Shown here: piece after piece, positions 52,318 through 61,363 of the stretch
Layout of the letters: each line of letters opens with the position of its first letter
Position numbering within the stretch: the stretch's first letter is position 1
DNA from: Mesorhizobium_L sp035547755
Lineage (GTDB): Bacteria; Pseudomonadota; Alphaproteobacteria; Rhizobiales; Rhizobiaceae
NCBI GenBank assembly: GCA_035547755.1
Contig: DASZUG010000055.1
Span: 12,188-76,187 of the forward strand
Length of the DNA stretch: 64,000 nt
Reading direction: 5' to 3'
The notes under the pieces: generated by a model
Told to the model about the DNA's origin: nothing
Databases searched by the model: none
What the model saw: the letters and a program-made list of their open reading frames with translations, nothing else
Made by a program: the position numbers and the translations under genes

Positions 52318-53781
52318 TCAGTTCACCGCTTCCATGAGGGAGTTTAGCATGTCGTTGACGGTCTTCATCAGCTGGGCGGATGCCTGGTAGGCGTGTTCGA
52401 GGTCGAGAAGCTGGGACATCTCCTCGTCCATGTTCACCCCGGTCGCATTTGAGAGTGCGGTTTGTGTCTTGGTGGCGAGTGCGTTCTTGTTGTCCGCTGC
52501 CGTTGATGCGGCCTGCCGCATGTTTTCGAGCCAACTGATGGTATTGGTGGAATAATCGAGCACGCTTGCCTTGTCGCCCGCTCCCGCAGACGGGTCAAAA
52601 TTCATCGGCTGTTCCAGGTTCTGCGTATATTTGATCAGCAGGTCGGAGTAAGACGCGCCGCCGGAACTGTTGGCCTTGTAGTCGGCGCCGTTGGCGCCTC
52701 CATCCCTGAGAAGGGTTGCGTCCCCGCCCTGCGACGGATCCATCAGAGGATTGACCCTGATGCTGCCGGCAAGGCCGGTGGTTACAGTCCCGGCGGCCGG
52801 CATGGAAGGCGCACCGGACCATGTGAACAGGCCAGGCGCATCGGGCTGCCCGGTGCCGCTCTGGTCCGTCTCCGCGAAGGAACTGATCAGCCCGCGGGCG
52901 ATCTCGTCGAGCTGACTCTGCATGGTGGGCGCGACATCATCGCGAAGCTGCAGCATGGCCGCGATGCTGCCCGAGGCAGTGGTATTGCCGCCGCTTCCCG
53001 GCTGAAGCGGCACGCCGTCGATCGTTATCGAATTCCCGGTGGTGGACGGCGTGTAAACCGCCTTCGGATCGAAGGCGATCGTGCGGGGAACCGTCTCGTA
53101 AAGCGTCGTCCCATCGGCCGTCGTCAGCACCATGTCGTTGTCGCCGCGCGTCATGGTCGAAACGGGGATATATTGCGCGATCTGCTTGAGAATGGAATCA
53201 CGCTGATCAAGTGCATCGGAGACATCGCTGCCGCTGCGTGTCCCCGAAATAACCGCCTTGTTTGCCTGATCGAAATTCTGCAGCAAATTGTTGAGCTTGC
53301 TGACGGCGGAGGATATCTGCGAATCCATTTGCGCGCGGAAATCCTGGATCGCTTCCGTGCCGTTGTTGAGGCTTTGGGCCATCTGCGTCGCGGAATCGAT
53401 TGCGCTGCTGGCCAGCGAGGCGTTGGACGGTGTCGCCGAGTAGAGATTGATCGCCTGCTGCAACTGTCCGAGGAGTGTTGCGGGGGAGGTGGAATCATCC
53501 GATCCGTTGATCGACAGATCAAGCTGGTTCAGGCCATCCAGCAGGGCGCTTTGTCCCTGATAGGAGGATAGTGCCTCGATGTTCTGGCGAAACAGCGCAT
53601 CGTTGGCGGCGCGCTGGATGGTGACGATCTGCGCGCCGTTTCCCGCGGTCGAGGTGACGGCGGAGCGACGTCCGTAATCCTCGTTGCTTGCATTGGCGAT
53701 ATTGTTGGAAACGACGCTGGTCTGGCGCGACGTGTTGAACAGCGCCGTCTGGGCGATCGAGAGGGCCGTGGTGAGCGACAT
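52318..53781 (-). CDS. flgK: Hook-filament junction protein FlgK
   Basis: The 487-residue protein has the rod/hook N-terminal motif ALFNTSRQTSVVSNNIANASNEDYGRR. A variable Ser/Thr/Gly-rich middle follows, and the C-terminal helix is VNMDEEMSQLLDLEHAYQASAQLMKTVNDML. Length fits the rhizobial FlgK. It lies downstream of flgE by 64 bases. Confidence 0.94.
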   Translation of the reverse strand: MSLTTALSIAQTALFNTSRQTSVVSNNIANASNEDYGRRSAVTSTAGNGAQIVTIQRAANDALFRQNIEALSSYQGQSALLDGLNQLDLSINGSDDSTSPATLLGQLQQAINLYSATPSNASLASSAIDSATQMAQSLNNGTEAIQDFRAQMDSQISSAVSKLNNLLQNFDQANKAVISGTRSGSDVSDALDQRDSILKQIAQYIPVSTMTRGDNDMVLTTADGTTLYETVPRTIAFDPKAVYTPSTTGNSITIDGVPLQPGSGGNTTASGSIAAMLQLRDDVAPTMQSQLDEIARGLISSFAETDQSGTGQPDAPGLFTWSGAPSMPAAGTVTTGLAGSIRVNPLMDPSQGGDATLLRDGGANGADYKANSSGGASYSDLLIKYTQNLEQPMNFDPSAGAGDKASVLDYSTNTISWLENMRQAASTAADNKNALATKTQTALSNATGVNMDEEMSQLLDLEHAYQASAQLMKTVNDMLNSLMEAVN

Positions 53782-53845
53782 TATCTGCCTTTCCGTATCT
53801 CTTTGCCCTCTTCCCTCGTCACATCCGGCGCTCCTGCGCCATCGA

Positions 53846-55102
53846 TCACTTCAGGTTGAGGAGAATGTCCATCAGGTTCGAGCCTGTCTGAAAAACTTTT
53901 GAATTGGCGGAATAATCGCTCTGTGCCTGGATCATGTCCGTCAGTTCCGTGGCAATATCCACATTGGAACCTTCGAGTGCGCCTGACTGGATCGCGCCCA
54001 TGCCGTTGGTGTTTGGAAAGCCCATCGTCACGGCGCCGGATTTGTTATTGGCCGAATAGACATTCCCTGAAAGGGCGCTCAAATTGTCGGGGCTAGGCAC
54101 ATCGGCGATGGGGATACGATAAAGCGCTGCGGAAGAACCATCCTCATACTCGGCCGTAACCGTACCATCGCTGCCGATCGTCACCTTGCTGATGCCATCC
54201 GGCGCGTTGCCGTTCACCTTGCCCTGGCTGACGGTATAATCCGTCGCAAGCTGGGTCATCGAGGACAAGTCGAGGTCGAGAGTCTGCCCGTTGGGAATGG
54301 GCACGGAAATGTCTTTCGCGCTCGTGGAGGCAAGCGCGCCCGTCGCGGGATCGAACGTCAGGGTCTGGGTGGCCAAGGGACCGGAGCTATAGGGGAAACT
54401 CGTGCCAGGGGAAGCGTCTGCCTGGTTGTAGACCGCCACTTCCCAAGTGTTATCGGCGGTCTTGGTCGAATAAACGTCGAGCAGTACCTGATTGCCGAGT
54501 TGGTCGTAGGTGACGAGCGAGGATTTCGCGGTGTAAGTTGCCGTGGCCGCGTTTGCGGAGGGCAGGTTGGCGGCGGCCACGGCGGTGGCGTTTGAAGGCA
54601 GATTGGCGGCGAAGACGCCCTCCGTTGAAGGGGAGGCGGTCAGCTTCGCCTGGTTGATCGTCACCGGAACGAGCCCCTGAAAGCCGTTTGCTGTCACGGA
54701 AGGCGTGCCGTTGGCATAACTGTAGCCGAGAAGCGTGTAGCCCGCGGCGTTGACGAGCTGGCCTTGAGGGTTGGGAACGAAGGAACCCGCACGCGTGAGG
54801 TAAGGCGTGCCGTTCGGATCCGCCACGACGAAGAAGCCGTTTCCCTGGATCGCGAGGTCGGTGTCCGAGGTCGTGTATTGGAGTTGTCCGTCGTCGGTGA
54901 CGTCGTGGATGGTGGTCGTGGTGACGCCGCCGGAATTGTAGTTGCCGGAGGTACTGGGGAGAAGCAGGCTGGAAAATTGCGTGTCCGACCTCTTGTAGCC
55001 CGTCGTGCTCGAATTCGCGATATTGTCGGCGACCGACGAGAGGCGGTTGGACTGCGCGGACATTCCCGACACACCCGTCCGCATCATTCCATATAGGCTC
55101 AT
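53846..55102 (-). CDS. flgE: Flagellar hook protein FlgE
   Basis: The 418-residue protein starts LYGMMRTGVSGMSAQSNRL and contains DNIANSSTTGYKRSDTQFSSL and DLAIQGNGFFVV. Its C-terminus is NVDIATELTDMIQAQSDYSANSKVFQTGSNL. It forms the hook. The 116 bases before it form the likely promoter, the expected target of FtcR, encoded upstream on the same strand. Confidence 0.95.
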   Translation of the reverse strand: MSLYGMMRTGVSGMSAQSNRLSSVADNIANSSTTGYKRSDTQFSSLLLPSTSGNYNSGGVTTTTIHDVTDDGQLQYTTSDTDLAIQGNGFFVVADPNGTPYLTRAGSFVPNPQGQLVNAAGYTLLGYSYANGTPSVTANGFQGLVPVTINQAKLTASPSTEGVFAANLPSNATAVAAANLPSANAATATYTAKSSLVTYDQLGNQVLLDVYSTKTADNTWEVAVYNQADASPGTSFPYSSGPLATQTLTFDPATGALASTSAKDISVPIPNGQTLDLDLSSMTQLATDYTVSQGKVNGNAPDGISKVTIGSDGTVTAEYEDGSSAALYRIPIADVPSPDNLSALSGNVYSANNKSGAVTMGFPNTNGMGAIQSGALEGSNVDIATELTDMIQAQSDYSANSKVFQTGSNLMDILLNLK

Positions 55103-55218
55103 GACCCGTTCTCCTCGATTCTCACGCCGGGCTTGGGCTTTTCAACCCGGAGCCGGCAAAGGGCACCGCGAGGATCATACGTCTGCTGACTTGCGCGAGG
55201 CTGGCCACCATCCATGAT

Positions 55219-55887
55219 TCAATCGATGAGGCGGTATCCGAGGAAACGCTTGGAATCGATCGGGTCCACCCCGAGCTTTTCCCTCAATTTCTTGCGAAGC
55301 TTGCTGATATGGCTTTCGACGACGTTTTCCTCGACCTCCTCGTCGAAGACACCGTAGATGGCGTTGAAGACTTGTGTCTTGGTGACGCGACGCCCTCTGT
55401 TGGCGGCGAGGAATTCCAGGATGCGCCGCTCGCGGCGCGGAAGCGGGAGCGCCGTTCCGGCAATTTCGGGATCCCGGCCGTCGGTGAAGATGCGCAAGGC
55501 GCCGATGTCGGTAAAGGGAGCTTCCTCGTTGAGGCGTCGCCTGATCGCCGATATTCGCGCCAGGATCTCGCGGATGTGAACCGGCTTGCGGATAACGTCA
55601 TCGACGCCGGATTCGAAAAGTTTGAGCGTGTTTTCGAGCGAATGCTGTTCGCTAAGAGCAATGACGGGAGCGCTGGTGCGCGAGCGTATCAGACGCGGCG
55701 AGGGCGGCTCATCTCCGCATTCGCCTATTAGAACCGCGCGTACGGCCTTCACTTCGTCGTCGGCCGCCGTCTCGACCCATTCGCCGAACTCGCTCGATCC
55801 GAAACCGGCGCTCGCTACTCCCTCGCGATCGAAGAGGGAATTGTACCCTTCTTTCACAAGGTCGCGCTCGTCTACTATGACAATCAT
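55219..55887 (-). CDS. ftcR: Flagellar transcriptional regulator FtcR (Rem-like)
   Basis: From the ATG at 55887 the product is 222 residues with a receiver-like domain (about 1-115) and an OmpR-type winged helix (about 125-222; LPLPRRERRILEFLAANRGRRVTK, VESHISKLRKKLREKLGVD). The first strand has IVDERDLVKEGY. The segment where an active receiver has its phospho-Asp reads AVRAVLIGECGDE, with no Asp in the usual place, although the KP motif (IRKPVH) is present. FtcR of Brucella and Rem of Sinorhizobium activate flagellar genes. It has its own 240-base upstream region. Confidence 0.93.
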   Translation of the reverse strand: MIVIVDERDLVKEGYNSLFDREGVASAGFGSSEFGEWVETAADDEVKAVRAVLIGECGDEPPSPRLIRSRTSAPVIALSEQHSLENTLKLFESGVDDVIRKPVHIREILARISAIRRRLNEEAPFTDIGALRIFTDGRDPEIAGTALPLPRRERRILEFLAANRGRRVTKTQVFNAIYGVFDEEVEENVVESHISKLRKKLREKLGVDPIDSKRFLGYRLID

Positions 55888-56127
55888 TGGCCGCACCCCG
55901 AATCATCGTTTCCGAACCCCACGGAAAGGGGTATCCGCTGGCGGCGGCGATGAACAACCACCATTTCTTGGGGGGCATTTTTAGGGATGTCGCCATGCCA
56001 GGCGGAAAAGGATGTCCGCGGCTAATGGGAATCGCGAACCGGGAGATAGTGGCGAAACCCTAACAGTGTCTTGCAGTCTTCGGGAGGCGGCCAAAGGATA
56101 CGAACACGTCGTCTATGACTGCAGTCT
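55888..56127. other. Intergenic region upstream of ftcR
   Basis: These 240 bases lie between the transglycosylase stop and the ftcR start on the minus strand and should contain the ftcR promoter. I see no CtrA box, no strong hairpin and no consensus -35/-10 that I can defend. GGTTCGGAAACGATG and a GGGGTA stretch close to the start are the only ribosome-site candidates. Confidence 0.4.
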
Positions 56128-56721
56128 TTAGTTGCAGAAGCGCCGCGCATTCGGCGTCCATTTGCCAAAGCCGGTGGCGACCATATTGGAGATGACGCGG
56201 CAGACATACTGCTTCTGCGCCGGATCGTTGTTCGGACCGGCATGGTAGCGCGCGACGGCCATCGACCAGCTCACATGCTTGCGCTTCAGGTCGGCAAGAA
56301 ATTGCGCGGCATAGTCAACATTGAGCCGCGGGTTGAACATCTGCCCCACGCTTGCAAAATGCGAGCCATGATAGAGATGATTGATCTGCATGCAGCCTAT
56401 GTCGATGAGCCGCGCGCCTCGCGCTTCTGCCTGGTCGAAGATCTGCAGCGCCTCCGTGCGCGTCGGAGGGAAATAGGCTTTGCCCTCGACGTTCAGTGCA
56501 TAAGGCTGCAACGTTCCCTTTTTCCCCGTTTCGGTCAGACCGACGGAGTATAATATCCCAATCGGGATGCCATACTGCGCTGAGGCACGCAGGATTTCCG
56601 TCTCGCAGGGATTGGACGCCGCAGCCGCCGGGGCGGGCATTCCGAGGCTAGATATAAAGGCCGTGAGAGCCGCCATCGCCGCCCGTCGGCTGAGGCGTCG
56701 GGGCATGTCCATTGTCACCAT
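56128..56721 (-). CDS. Lytic transglycosylase (SLT domain), flagellar cluster
   Basis: The start at 56721 (GGGA seven bases upstream) gives 197 residues and lies 74 bases inside the 3' end of motD. A signal peptide with Arg-rich n-region (MPRRLSRRAAMAALTAF) ends near AAAASNPC. The SLT-like domain has YGIPIGILYSVGLTETG, with the catalytic Glu, DIGCMQINHLYHG and MAVARYHAGPN. It should open peptidoglycan for rod passage, the job done by the C-terminal domain of enteric FlgJ. Confidence 0.85.
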   Translation of the reverse strand: MVTMDMPRRLSRRAAMAALTAFISSLGMPAPAAAASNPCETEILRASAQYGIPIGILYSVGLTETGKKGTLQPYALNVEGKAYFPPTRTEALQIFDQAEARGARLIDIGCMQINHLYHGSHFASVGQMFNPRLNVDYAAQFLADLKRKHVSWSMAVARYHAGPNNDPAQKQYVCRVISNMVATGFGKWTPNARRFCN

Positions 56722-58243
56722 TGTTATTTCCCGCATTGCTTCCCGCAGCGCTGCCACCCGAACCTCCTCCCGAATTTGTGGAAGCCTGGAACGGCGCGTT
56801 GCCCTGTCCCTGCGCTGTCGATTGGTTCGCCGCCGCGGCGGTGGGCATGACGCTTCCTCCATGCTTGATCGTGATATGACTGACATCGAAGCCAAGGGAG
56901 CGCAGCGATTTGACGATGTCGTCCGCATCGCTCGACAGGCGCAGTCGCGCCTCTTCCGTCCCAACCTCGACTTCTATCCTGAGTTGATCTCCGGATAAGT
57001 GAAGATTGGCGGTCACGGAGCCCAATCTGGCGGGTTGAAGCGCGATCGACAGTGAGCGGACGGACATCCCCATGACGGGCATATTCGCCATGTAGGCGGC
57101 CTGGTTCATATAGGCCGCCCATGGCTGGGCGCTTTCTATCCCCGAAACGAATGACGAAGCGGTCTGGCCAAGGAGCGTGCCCGAACCGCTTCCGGTGCTG
57201 CCGAAAGTCGTAGAGCCTGTCATGTCCGCCTGCGGCGAGGCTGGATGAAGGTTCGCCGATGACGGCTTTCCCGGATTGCCGCCTTCCTGCCCGCTCGATC
57301 CCGAATTGCCGCGGTCTCCGGTGTTTGTGCCAGGCGATCTTGCGGGAGGAGCGTGCTGCGCCATGCTTCCTGCATCGATGGAGCCGTCGGAGCTGTCGGC
57401 GCCGCCATCCGCGGTGCTTGGAGAGGCGGTCATCATCGTATCAGATTTGACGCCTGCCGGTTGAAGGCCGGCGGCTTGTATGCCGGATGAGGAAGAGACC
57501 GTCGACGTATTCACGGTGACGCCCGCTATTTTGGCGAAAGAAGAGGTCCGCGACGTGGAGGCGGCGCTGTCGGTGGGCGCGTCAGAGGTCTTTGTCGCCG
57601 GAGCGCCTGCCGTTTCGGTGGGACGCGGCGTCCCTCCCTCTATTTCCGGGAGGGATGAAGGCGGTTTCGCAGGCATCAGGGCCTGTTCTACGTTCGGCAA
57701 GGCAGAATTCGCGGAATGGGCATTTGTCGTTTGTGCTGCACCCGCGTCCGATCCGCTCCTGCTGGCAGGCGCGGATGAAGGATCGCTGCCGTTTGTGCGA
57801 GAAATATTCGAGGTGGGAAGGGAGAGGCCAAAAAGGACCGCGGAGATATCGATGGAAGCGGTATTGTCTTTGGAGCTCTTGGAATCGTCGGTTTTCTTTC
57901 CTGCGTGCGCCGCCTTGCCACGTTCGTCCTTTGTGGTGGAAGGATGTTCGTCCGCCGCCGGGCTTGGTTGATGCGTGTCGTCGTCTTGCGTGGGAAGAGG
58001 CGAGGCGGCGGTGGCCTCCTTCGGATCGCTTTCCGACGGACTGGCGTCGTGATGCTGCTGGCCCGAATTTTGCGGCGCGGAGGACGAGGCGATGGATGAT
58101 GATCCGGGTTGCCGGTCGCGATCGCCATGCGGTGCGTCGAGCAAATTCGAGAAACCCGACCCGCTATCTGATAGGGCGGGGCCCCCGGCGTTTCTTGCGG
58201 TGAGGGCTGGGGTCAGAGCGGCAGGCGCGATGCTGGAACTCAT
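56648..58243 (-). CDS. motD: MotD/FliK-type hook-length control protein
   Basis: The 531-residue protein is Ser/Ala/Gly/Thr/Pro-rich and disordered over most of its length. It ends in a FliK-like C-terminal domain (about 395-465; ALQPARLGSVTANLHLSGDQLRIEV-type segment and DIVKSLRSLGFDVSHITIKHG) plus a Gly/Asn-rich tail. In Sinorhizobium MotD was renamed FliK for its hook-length role. Its start overlaps the motC stop by four bases. Confidence 0.88.
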   Translation of the reverse strand: MSSSIAPAALTPALTARNAGGPALSDSGSGFSNLLDAPHGDRDRQPGSSSIASSSAPQNSGQQHHDASPSESDPKEATAASPLPTQDDDTHQPSPAADEHPSTTKDERGKAAHAGKKTDDSKSSKDNTASIDISAVLFGLSLPTSNISRTNGSDPSSAPASRSGSDAGAAQTTNAHSANSALPNVEQALMPAKPPSSLPEIEGGTPRPTETAGAPATKTSDAPTDSAASTSRTSSFAKIAGVTVNTSTVSSSSGIQAAGLQPAGVKSDTMMTASPSTADGGADSSDGSIDAGSMAQHAPPARSPGTNTGDRGNSGSSGQEGGNPGKPSSANLHPASPQADMTGSTTFGSTGSGSGTLLGQTASSFVSGIESAQPWAAYMNQAAYMANMPVMGMSVRSLSIALQPARLGSVTANLHLSGDQLRIEVEVGTEEARLRLSSDADDIVKSLRSLGFDVSHITIKHGGSVMPTAAAANQSTAQGQGNAPFQASTNSGGGSGGSAAGSNAGNNNGDNGHAPTPQPTGGDGGSHGLYI

Positions 58244-59472
58244 TCGGAGGTTTCCTGCAGAAGCTTGTCGATGGATTGCAGTTGCTGTTGAGTCTGACTG
58301 ACCAGTGTCTCCGTTGCCTTGGCGGCAGCCATGTCAGGCTTTGGATCGAGATTTCCTGAGGCAGGGAGTGCCGCTCTCTCGTCGACGGCGATTTCCGGCG
58401 CGTGTACCATTGTGCCTTTCGGCGCTGGCGGGCGGGCTGTGACTTCACGCGCGATGCGCAACGCGGCGTCGCGCAATTGCTGGTCGCTTTCGCTCAGCCG
58501 TTGCGGATCGATCGCCTGCAACTTTCCAATGATCTCGCCGACATTACCTGAGGTGATGGAAGCGATGCTGGCATACAGCCCTGCTCGCGGATCCGACGGC
58601 ATCACGCCGGCCGGGGGTTCGGCACGCTTCGACGCGAACACGGCGAGCGTGGTTTGTCCGGCAAGCGTGGCCGCGCGGGCGAGGCGCAGATAGATAAAAC
58701 GTCCATGCTCCGCATCCATATCGGAGACGACCGCAGCGATCGCATCAAGTTTGACGGCAGGGCGGAGCTTGACGATGCCGGCGACGAAGGAATCGGCAAA
58801 CTGCCCCGCATAGGGAGAATGCAGGAAACGCCTGATATATTGATCGGAATCGCGCAGGAAACGGGCTGTGTCTTCCATCTGCGCCGCTAACGCCAGGCTC
58901 CGCCGCAATGCGCCTTCTTCGATCAGCGTGCCGGGGGCGAGCAGCCTCGCCTGGTCGAAAGAGGAGAGGGCGCGGGCGGGGTTCTCAGACGTGAGCACCG
59001 AGCCTTTGACAAGCGCCAGGAAGGCGCCGAGTTCCGGCTCCTCGGCGAGCGGATCGACGCTTCTCAGGGCTTCGGTCGCGTCCGCCGGACGTCCGTTTAT
59101 GTATCCCATGACACCCCTGGCGAGAGCCTTGTCCGCCGGGCTGATCTGCGCCTTGGCCAACAATTCCGTTACCGTCCTGGGATTGCCGCCGCTCATCGCA
59201 TACATCAGCAGCGCGCGGAAATTGCGTTCATTCTTGAACACGTCGATGCCGGTTTTCCTCAGCCGCTCGTCGATCATTTCAAGAAGCTTGCGCTGCATGG
59301 GCATCGCGGCGCTGTCGCCATTTGCGATGCGATCCTGGATGAGTTGCAGGGAACGGACCATCTGGTAAGGCTGGAGGGCGAAATCAGCCGGCGCGCCGAG
59401 AGCGGACGGCATCGCCGCCATCAGAATGGCGGCCGTAGCCGCGCAGCTTGCCGCCGGGCGTGCGCGCCGCAT
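58240..59472 (-). CDS. motC: Periplasmic motility protein MotC
   Basis: The 410-residue precursor has a signal peptide (residues 1 to about 33, ending ALGAPADF). The mature protein is helical with repeat-like segments (AISADKAL-type; RSLALAAQMEDTARFLRDSDQY). MotC occurs only in rhizobia-like bacteria, where it binds MotB in the periplasm and is needed for rotation. Its start overlaps the motB stop by one base (TAATG). Confidence 0.9.
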   Translation of the reverse strand: MRRARPAASCAATAAILMAAMPSALGAPADFALQPYQMVRSLQLIQDRIANGDSAAMPMQRKLLEMIDERLRKTGIDVFKNERNFRALLMYAMSGGNPRTVTELLAKAQISPADKALARGVMGYINGRPADATEALRSVDPLAEEPELGAFLALVKGSVLTSENPARALSSFDQARLLAPGTLIEEGALRRSLALAAQMEDTARFLRDSDQYIRRFLHSPYAGQFADSFVAGIVKLRPAVKLDAIAAVVSDMDAEHGRFIYLRLARAATLAGQTTLAVFASKRAEPPAGVMPSDPRAGLYASIASITSGNVGEIIGKLQAIDPQRLSESDQQLRDAALRIAREVTARPPAPKGTMVHAPEIAVDERAALPASGNLDPKPDMAAAKATETLVSQTQQQLQSIDKLLQETSE

Positions 59473-60725
59473 TATCCGGCGGGCTCCAAAAGGATCTCGA
59501 TGCGGCGATTGGCATCCGCATAGGGATCGTCCTTCACCTTGAGTTTGCGATCGGCATAGCCGGTGATGGAAAGAACGCGCTTCTCGTCGAGACCGGCCCT
59601 GACGAGCATGTAGTATGCCGCCTCGGCACGCGCCGCCGAAAGCTGCCAATTGTCATAGCCGCCGCCTTTGAACGGACGCGCGTCGGTATAGCCGTTAATG
59701 CGAATACGACCATTGTGAGCCGCAAGCGCCCTGGCGATCTTTTCCATCGCCAGGATAAGTTCCTTGCGCGGCACTGCCGATCCTATCTCGAACATGCCGT
59801 AATTGAGCTGATCCGTAACAGAGATCGCGATCCCCTTATCGGTCGGGACAACGCTCAGCCCCTGAAAAATCTTGTCGTTCTTGCCGAAATCCTTGGCCAA
59901 TTGCTCGCGGATGGAACGGGCCTCCTCCGCCATCTGCGTGGTTGAGCCCACTTGACTTATGGCGACGCCGGCAGGCTTCGTGCCCATAACGGCGGGTGTG
60001 GTCGAAGCCGGCTGCTCCTTCGATAGAGATGTGGCGGCCGATTTCGATTCGGGCTTTCCGCCGGCCGTCTTTGCCTGTGTCGGCGTGCTGGCCTTCGGCG
60101 CCGGGGCCGGAAGTGTGGTTTCGATTGCATCCTTTGGCTGATGGATCTGTTCCGACCAGAAGTCTGGCGCGAAGGGATCGCGATAGGCTTTTCCGCCGGA
60201 AGCGCCCGTTGCCGGCCCGGCGTCCTGAGCGCCGCCGTCGCCCTTCGAACTGATGTTCTGCTTCACGCCGGTTTCGCCGGCTATCTCCGAGAGGACCGCA
60301 TAGGGATCGGAAAAGAGCTTGTCGTCGGAGGGATGCTTGTTGTCGGCCGTATCGGCGGCGGGCTGTTTGTCCTTCGGTCCGGTCTTGCCTTCGTTTTTTC
60401 CAGGCGAGGGCTTGGCGTCGTCGTTCTTCTGGCCACCTTTCGACATTGCCAGAGGGTCCGTCATATCGGGATTATCCAGCCCCTTGCGACTGGTGTTTCT
60501 GTCGATCAGCTTGACCGGATTGAAGTAGCTCGCCAGAGCTACCCTGGTCTGTTCGTTGGCGGCGTTGATCAGCCACATGACGAGGAAGAAACACATCATC
60601 GCCGTCATGAAGTCGGCGAAAGCAATCTTCCAGACACCGCCATGGTGCGCGTCGTCATCGTCATGGCTGCCGCGCCGGACGATGATGATCTCCTGCCTCG
60701 GTTCGCCGTCCGCTCCAATGCTCAT
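59472..60725 (-). CDS. motB: Flagellar stator protein MotB
   Basis: From the ATG at 60725 the product is 417 residues. One membrane segment (KIAFADFMTAMMCFFLVMWL) carries the proton-binding Asp in ADFMTAMM. A long Lys/Pro/Ala-rich periplasmic linker (about 80-265) precedes the OmpA-like peptidoglycan-binding domain (about 290-410; INGYTDARPFKGGGYDNWQLSAARA). The linker is long, as in rhizobia, where it meets MotC. motA is outside the window. The start overlaps the previous stop by four bases. Confidence 0.94.
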   Translation of the reverse strand: MSIGADGEPRQEIIIVRRGSHDDDDAHHGGVWKIAFADFMTAMMCFFLVMWLINAANEQTRVALASYFNPVKLIDRNTSRKGLDNPDMTDPLAMSKGGQKNDDAKPSPGKNEGKTGPKDKQPAADTADNKHPSDDKLFSDPYAVLSEIAGETGVKQNISSKGDGGAQDAGPATGASGGKAYRDPFAPDFWSEQIHQPKDAIETTLPAPAPKASTPTQAKTAGGKPESKSAATSLSKEQPASTTPAVMGTKPAGVAISQVGSTTQMAEEARSIREQLAKDFGKNDKIFQGLSVVPTDKGIAISVTDQLNYGMFEIGSAVPRKELILAMEKIARALAAHNGRIRINGYTDARPFKGGGYDNWQLSAARAEAAYYMLVRAGLDEKRVLSITGYADRKLKVKDDPYADANRRIEILLEPAG

Positions 60726-61363
60726 GAGAGGGCCTCCATGAGTGATGCGGACCATTCCGCGAAGCGCGTCTCGAACACTGTCTCATTGATATCGACCGTG
60801 ATATCCATTCCCGAGCTTTCGGCATGTTCGAGATGGACGGCCCAGTCGCCGAGGTGTTCCGCCAGCGCCGCGAAGAGCGTTTGTGGACTCTTTACGCGGA
60901 TGCGGATCGTTTCATCGTCGCTTGCCGCCTGCCTGATCGTTCGCGCGAGTTCCTCGATGCCGCGCTGGCGCACGTCGTCGCTGACGACGGAACCGAGAAT
61001 ACGGGCGGTTGCCGCGCTCGTGAGAGCCACCAGCCGTTCTTCCATTCCGCACAGCCTCTCCAGCATACGACCGGCGGCCTCTTTACCGGCTGCGGTCAGC
61101 ATTTCCTCGATTTCGCGGGCGTGCACTTCCCGCTCCAGGGCAAGTATCTCCTGAAAGCGCTCTTCCAGCCTTGCCGTGACTTCCGCCTCCGCCTTTCCAC
61201 GCTCATCCGCCAGAAGGGCATCAATGTCCATCCGGACAGGCGGCTCAGGATTGATCCCGGCGGCGCTGTCCGGGGCGGCTGCCCTGGTCTCGGTGGCTCG
61301 AGAGCGCCTGCGTTCCGTCTGACCGAAATCCATCAACATATCGGCGAGCGCGGAGGCACCCAT
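60722..61363 (-). CDS. FliH-like cytoplasmic protein of the flagellar operon
   Basis: The 213-residue protein is soluble, with a long Glu/Arg-rich helix (about 50-120; EAEVTARLEERFQEILALEREVH) and a C-terminal globular part (about 130-213; ARILGSVVSDDVRQRGIEELARTI, TIRIRVKSPQTLFAALAEHLG). This coiled-coil plus globular layout is that of FliH, which regulates the FliI ATPase. Identity to FliH is low by eye. It lies between fliF and motB with overlaps on both sides. Confidence 0.72.
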   Translation of the reverse strand: MGASALADMLMDFGQTERRRSRATETRAAAPDSAAGINPEPPVRMDIDALLADERGKAEAEVTARLEERFQEILALEREVHAREIEEMLTAAGKEAAGRMLERLCGMEERLVALTSAATARILGSVVSDDVRQRGIEELARTIRQAASDDETIRIRVKSPQTLFAALAEHLGDWAVHLEHAESSGMDITVDINETVFETRFAEWSASLMEALS

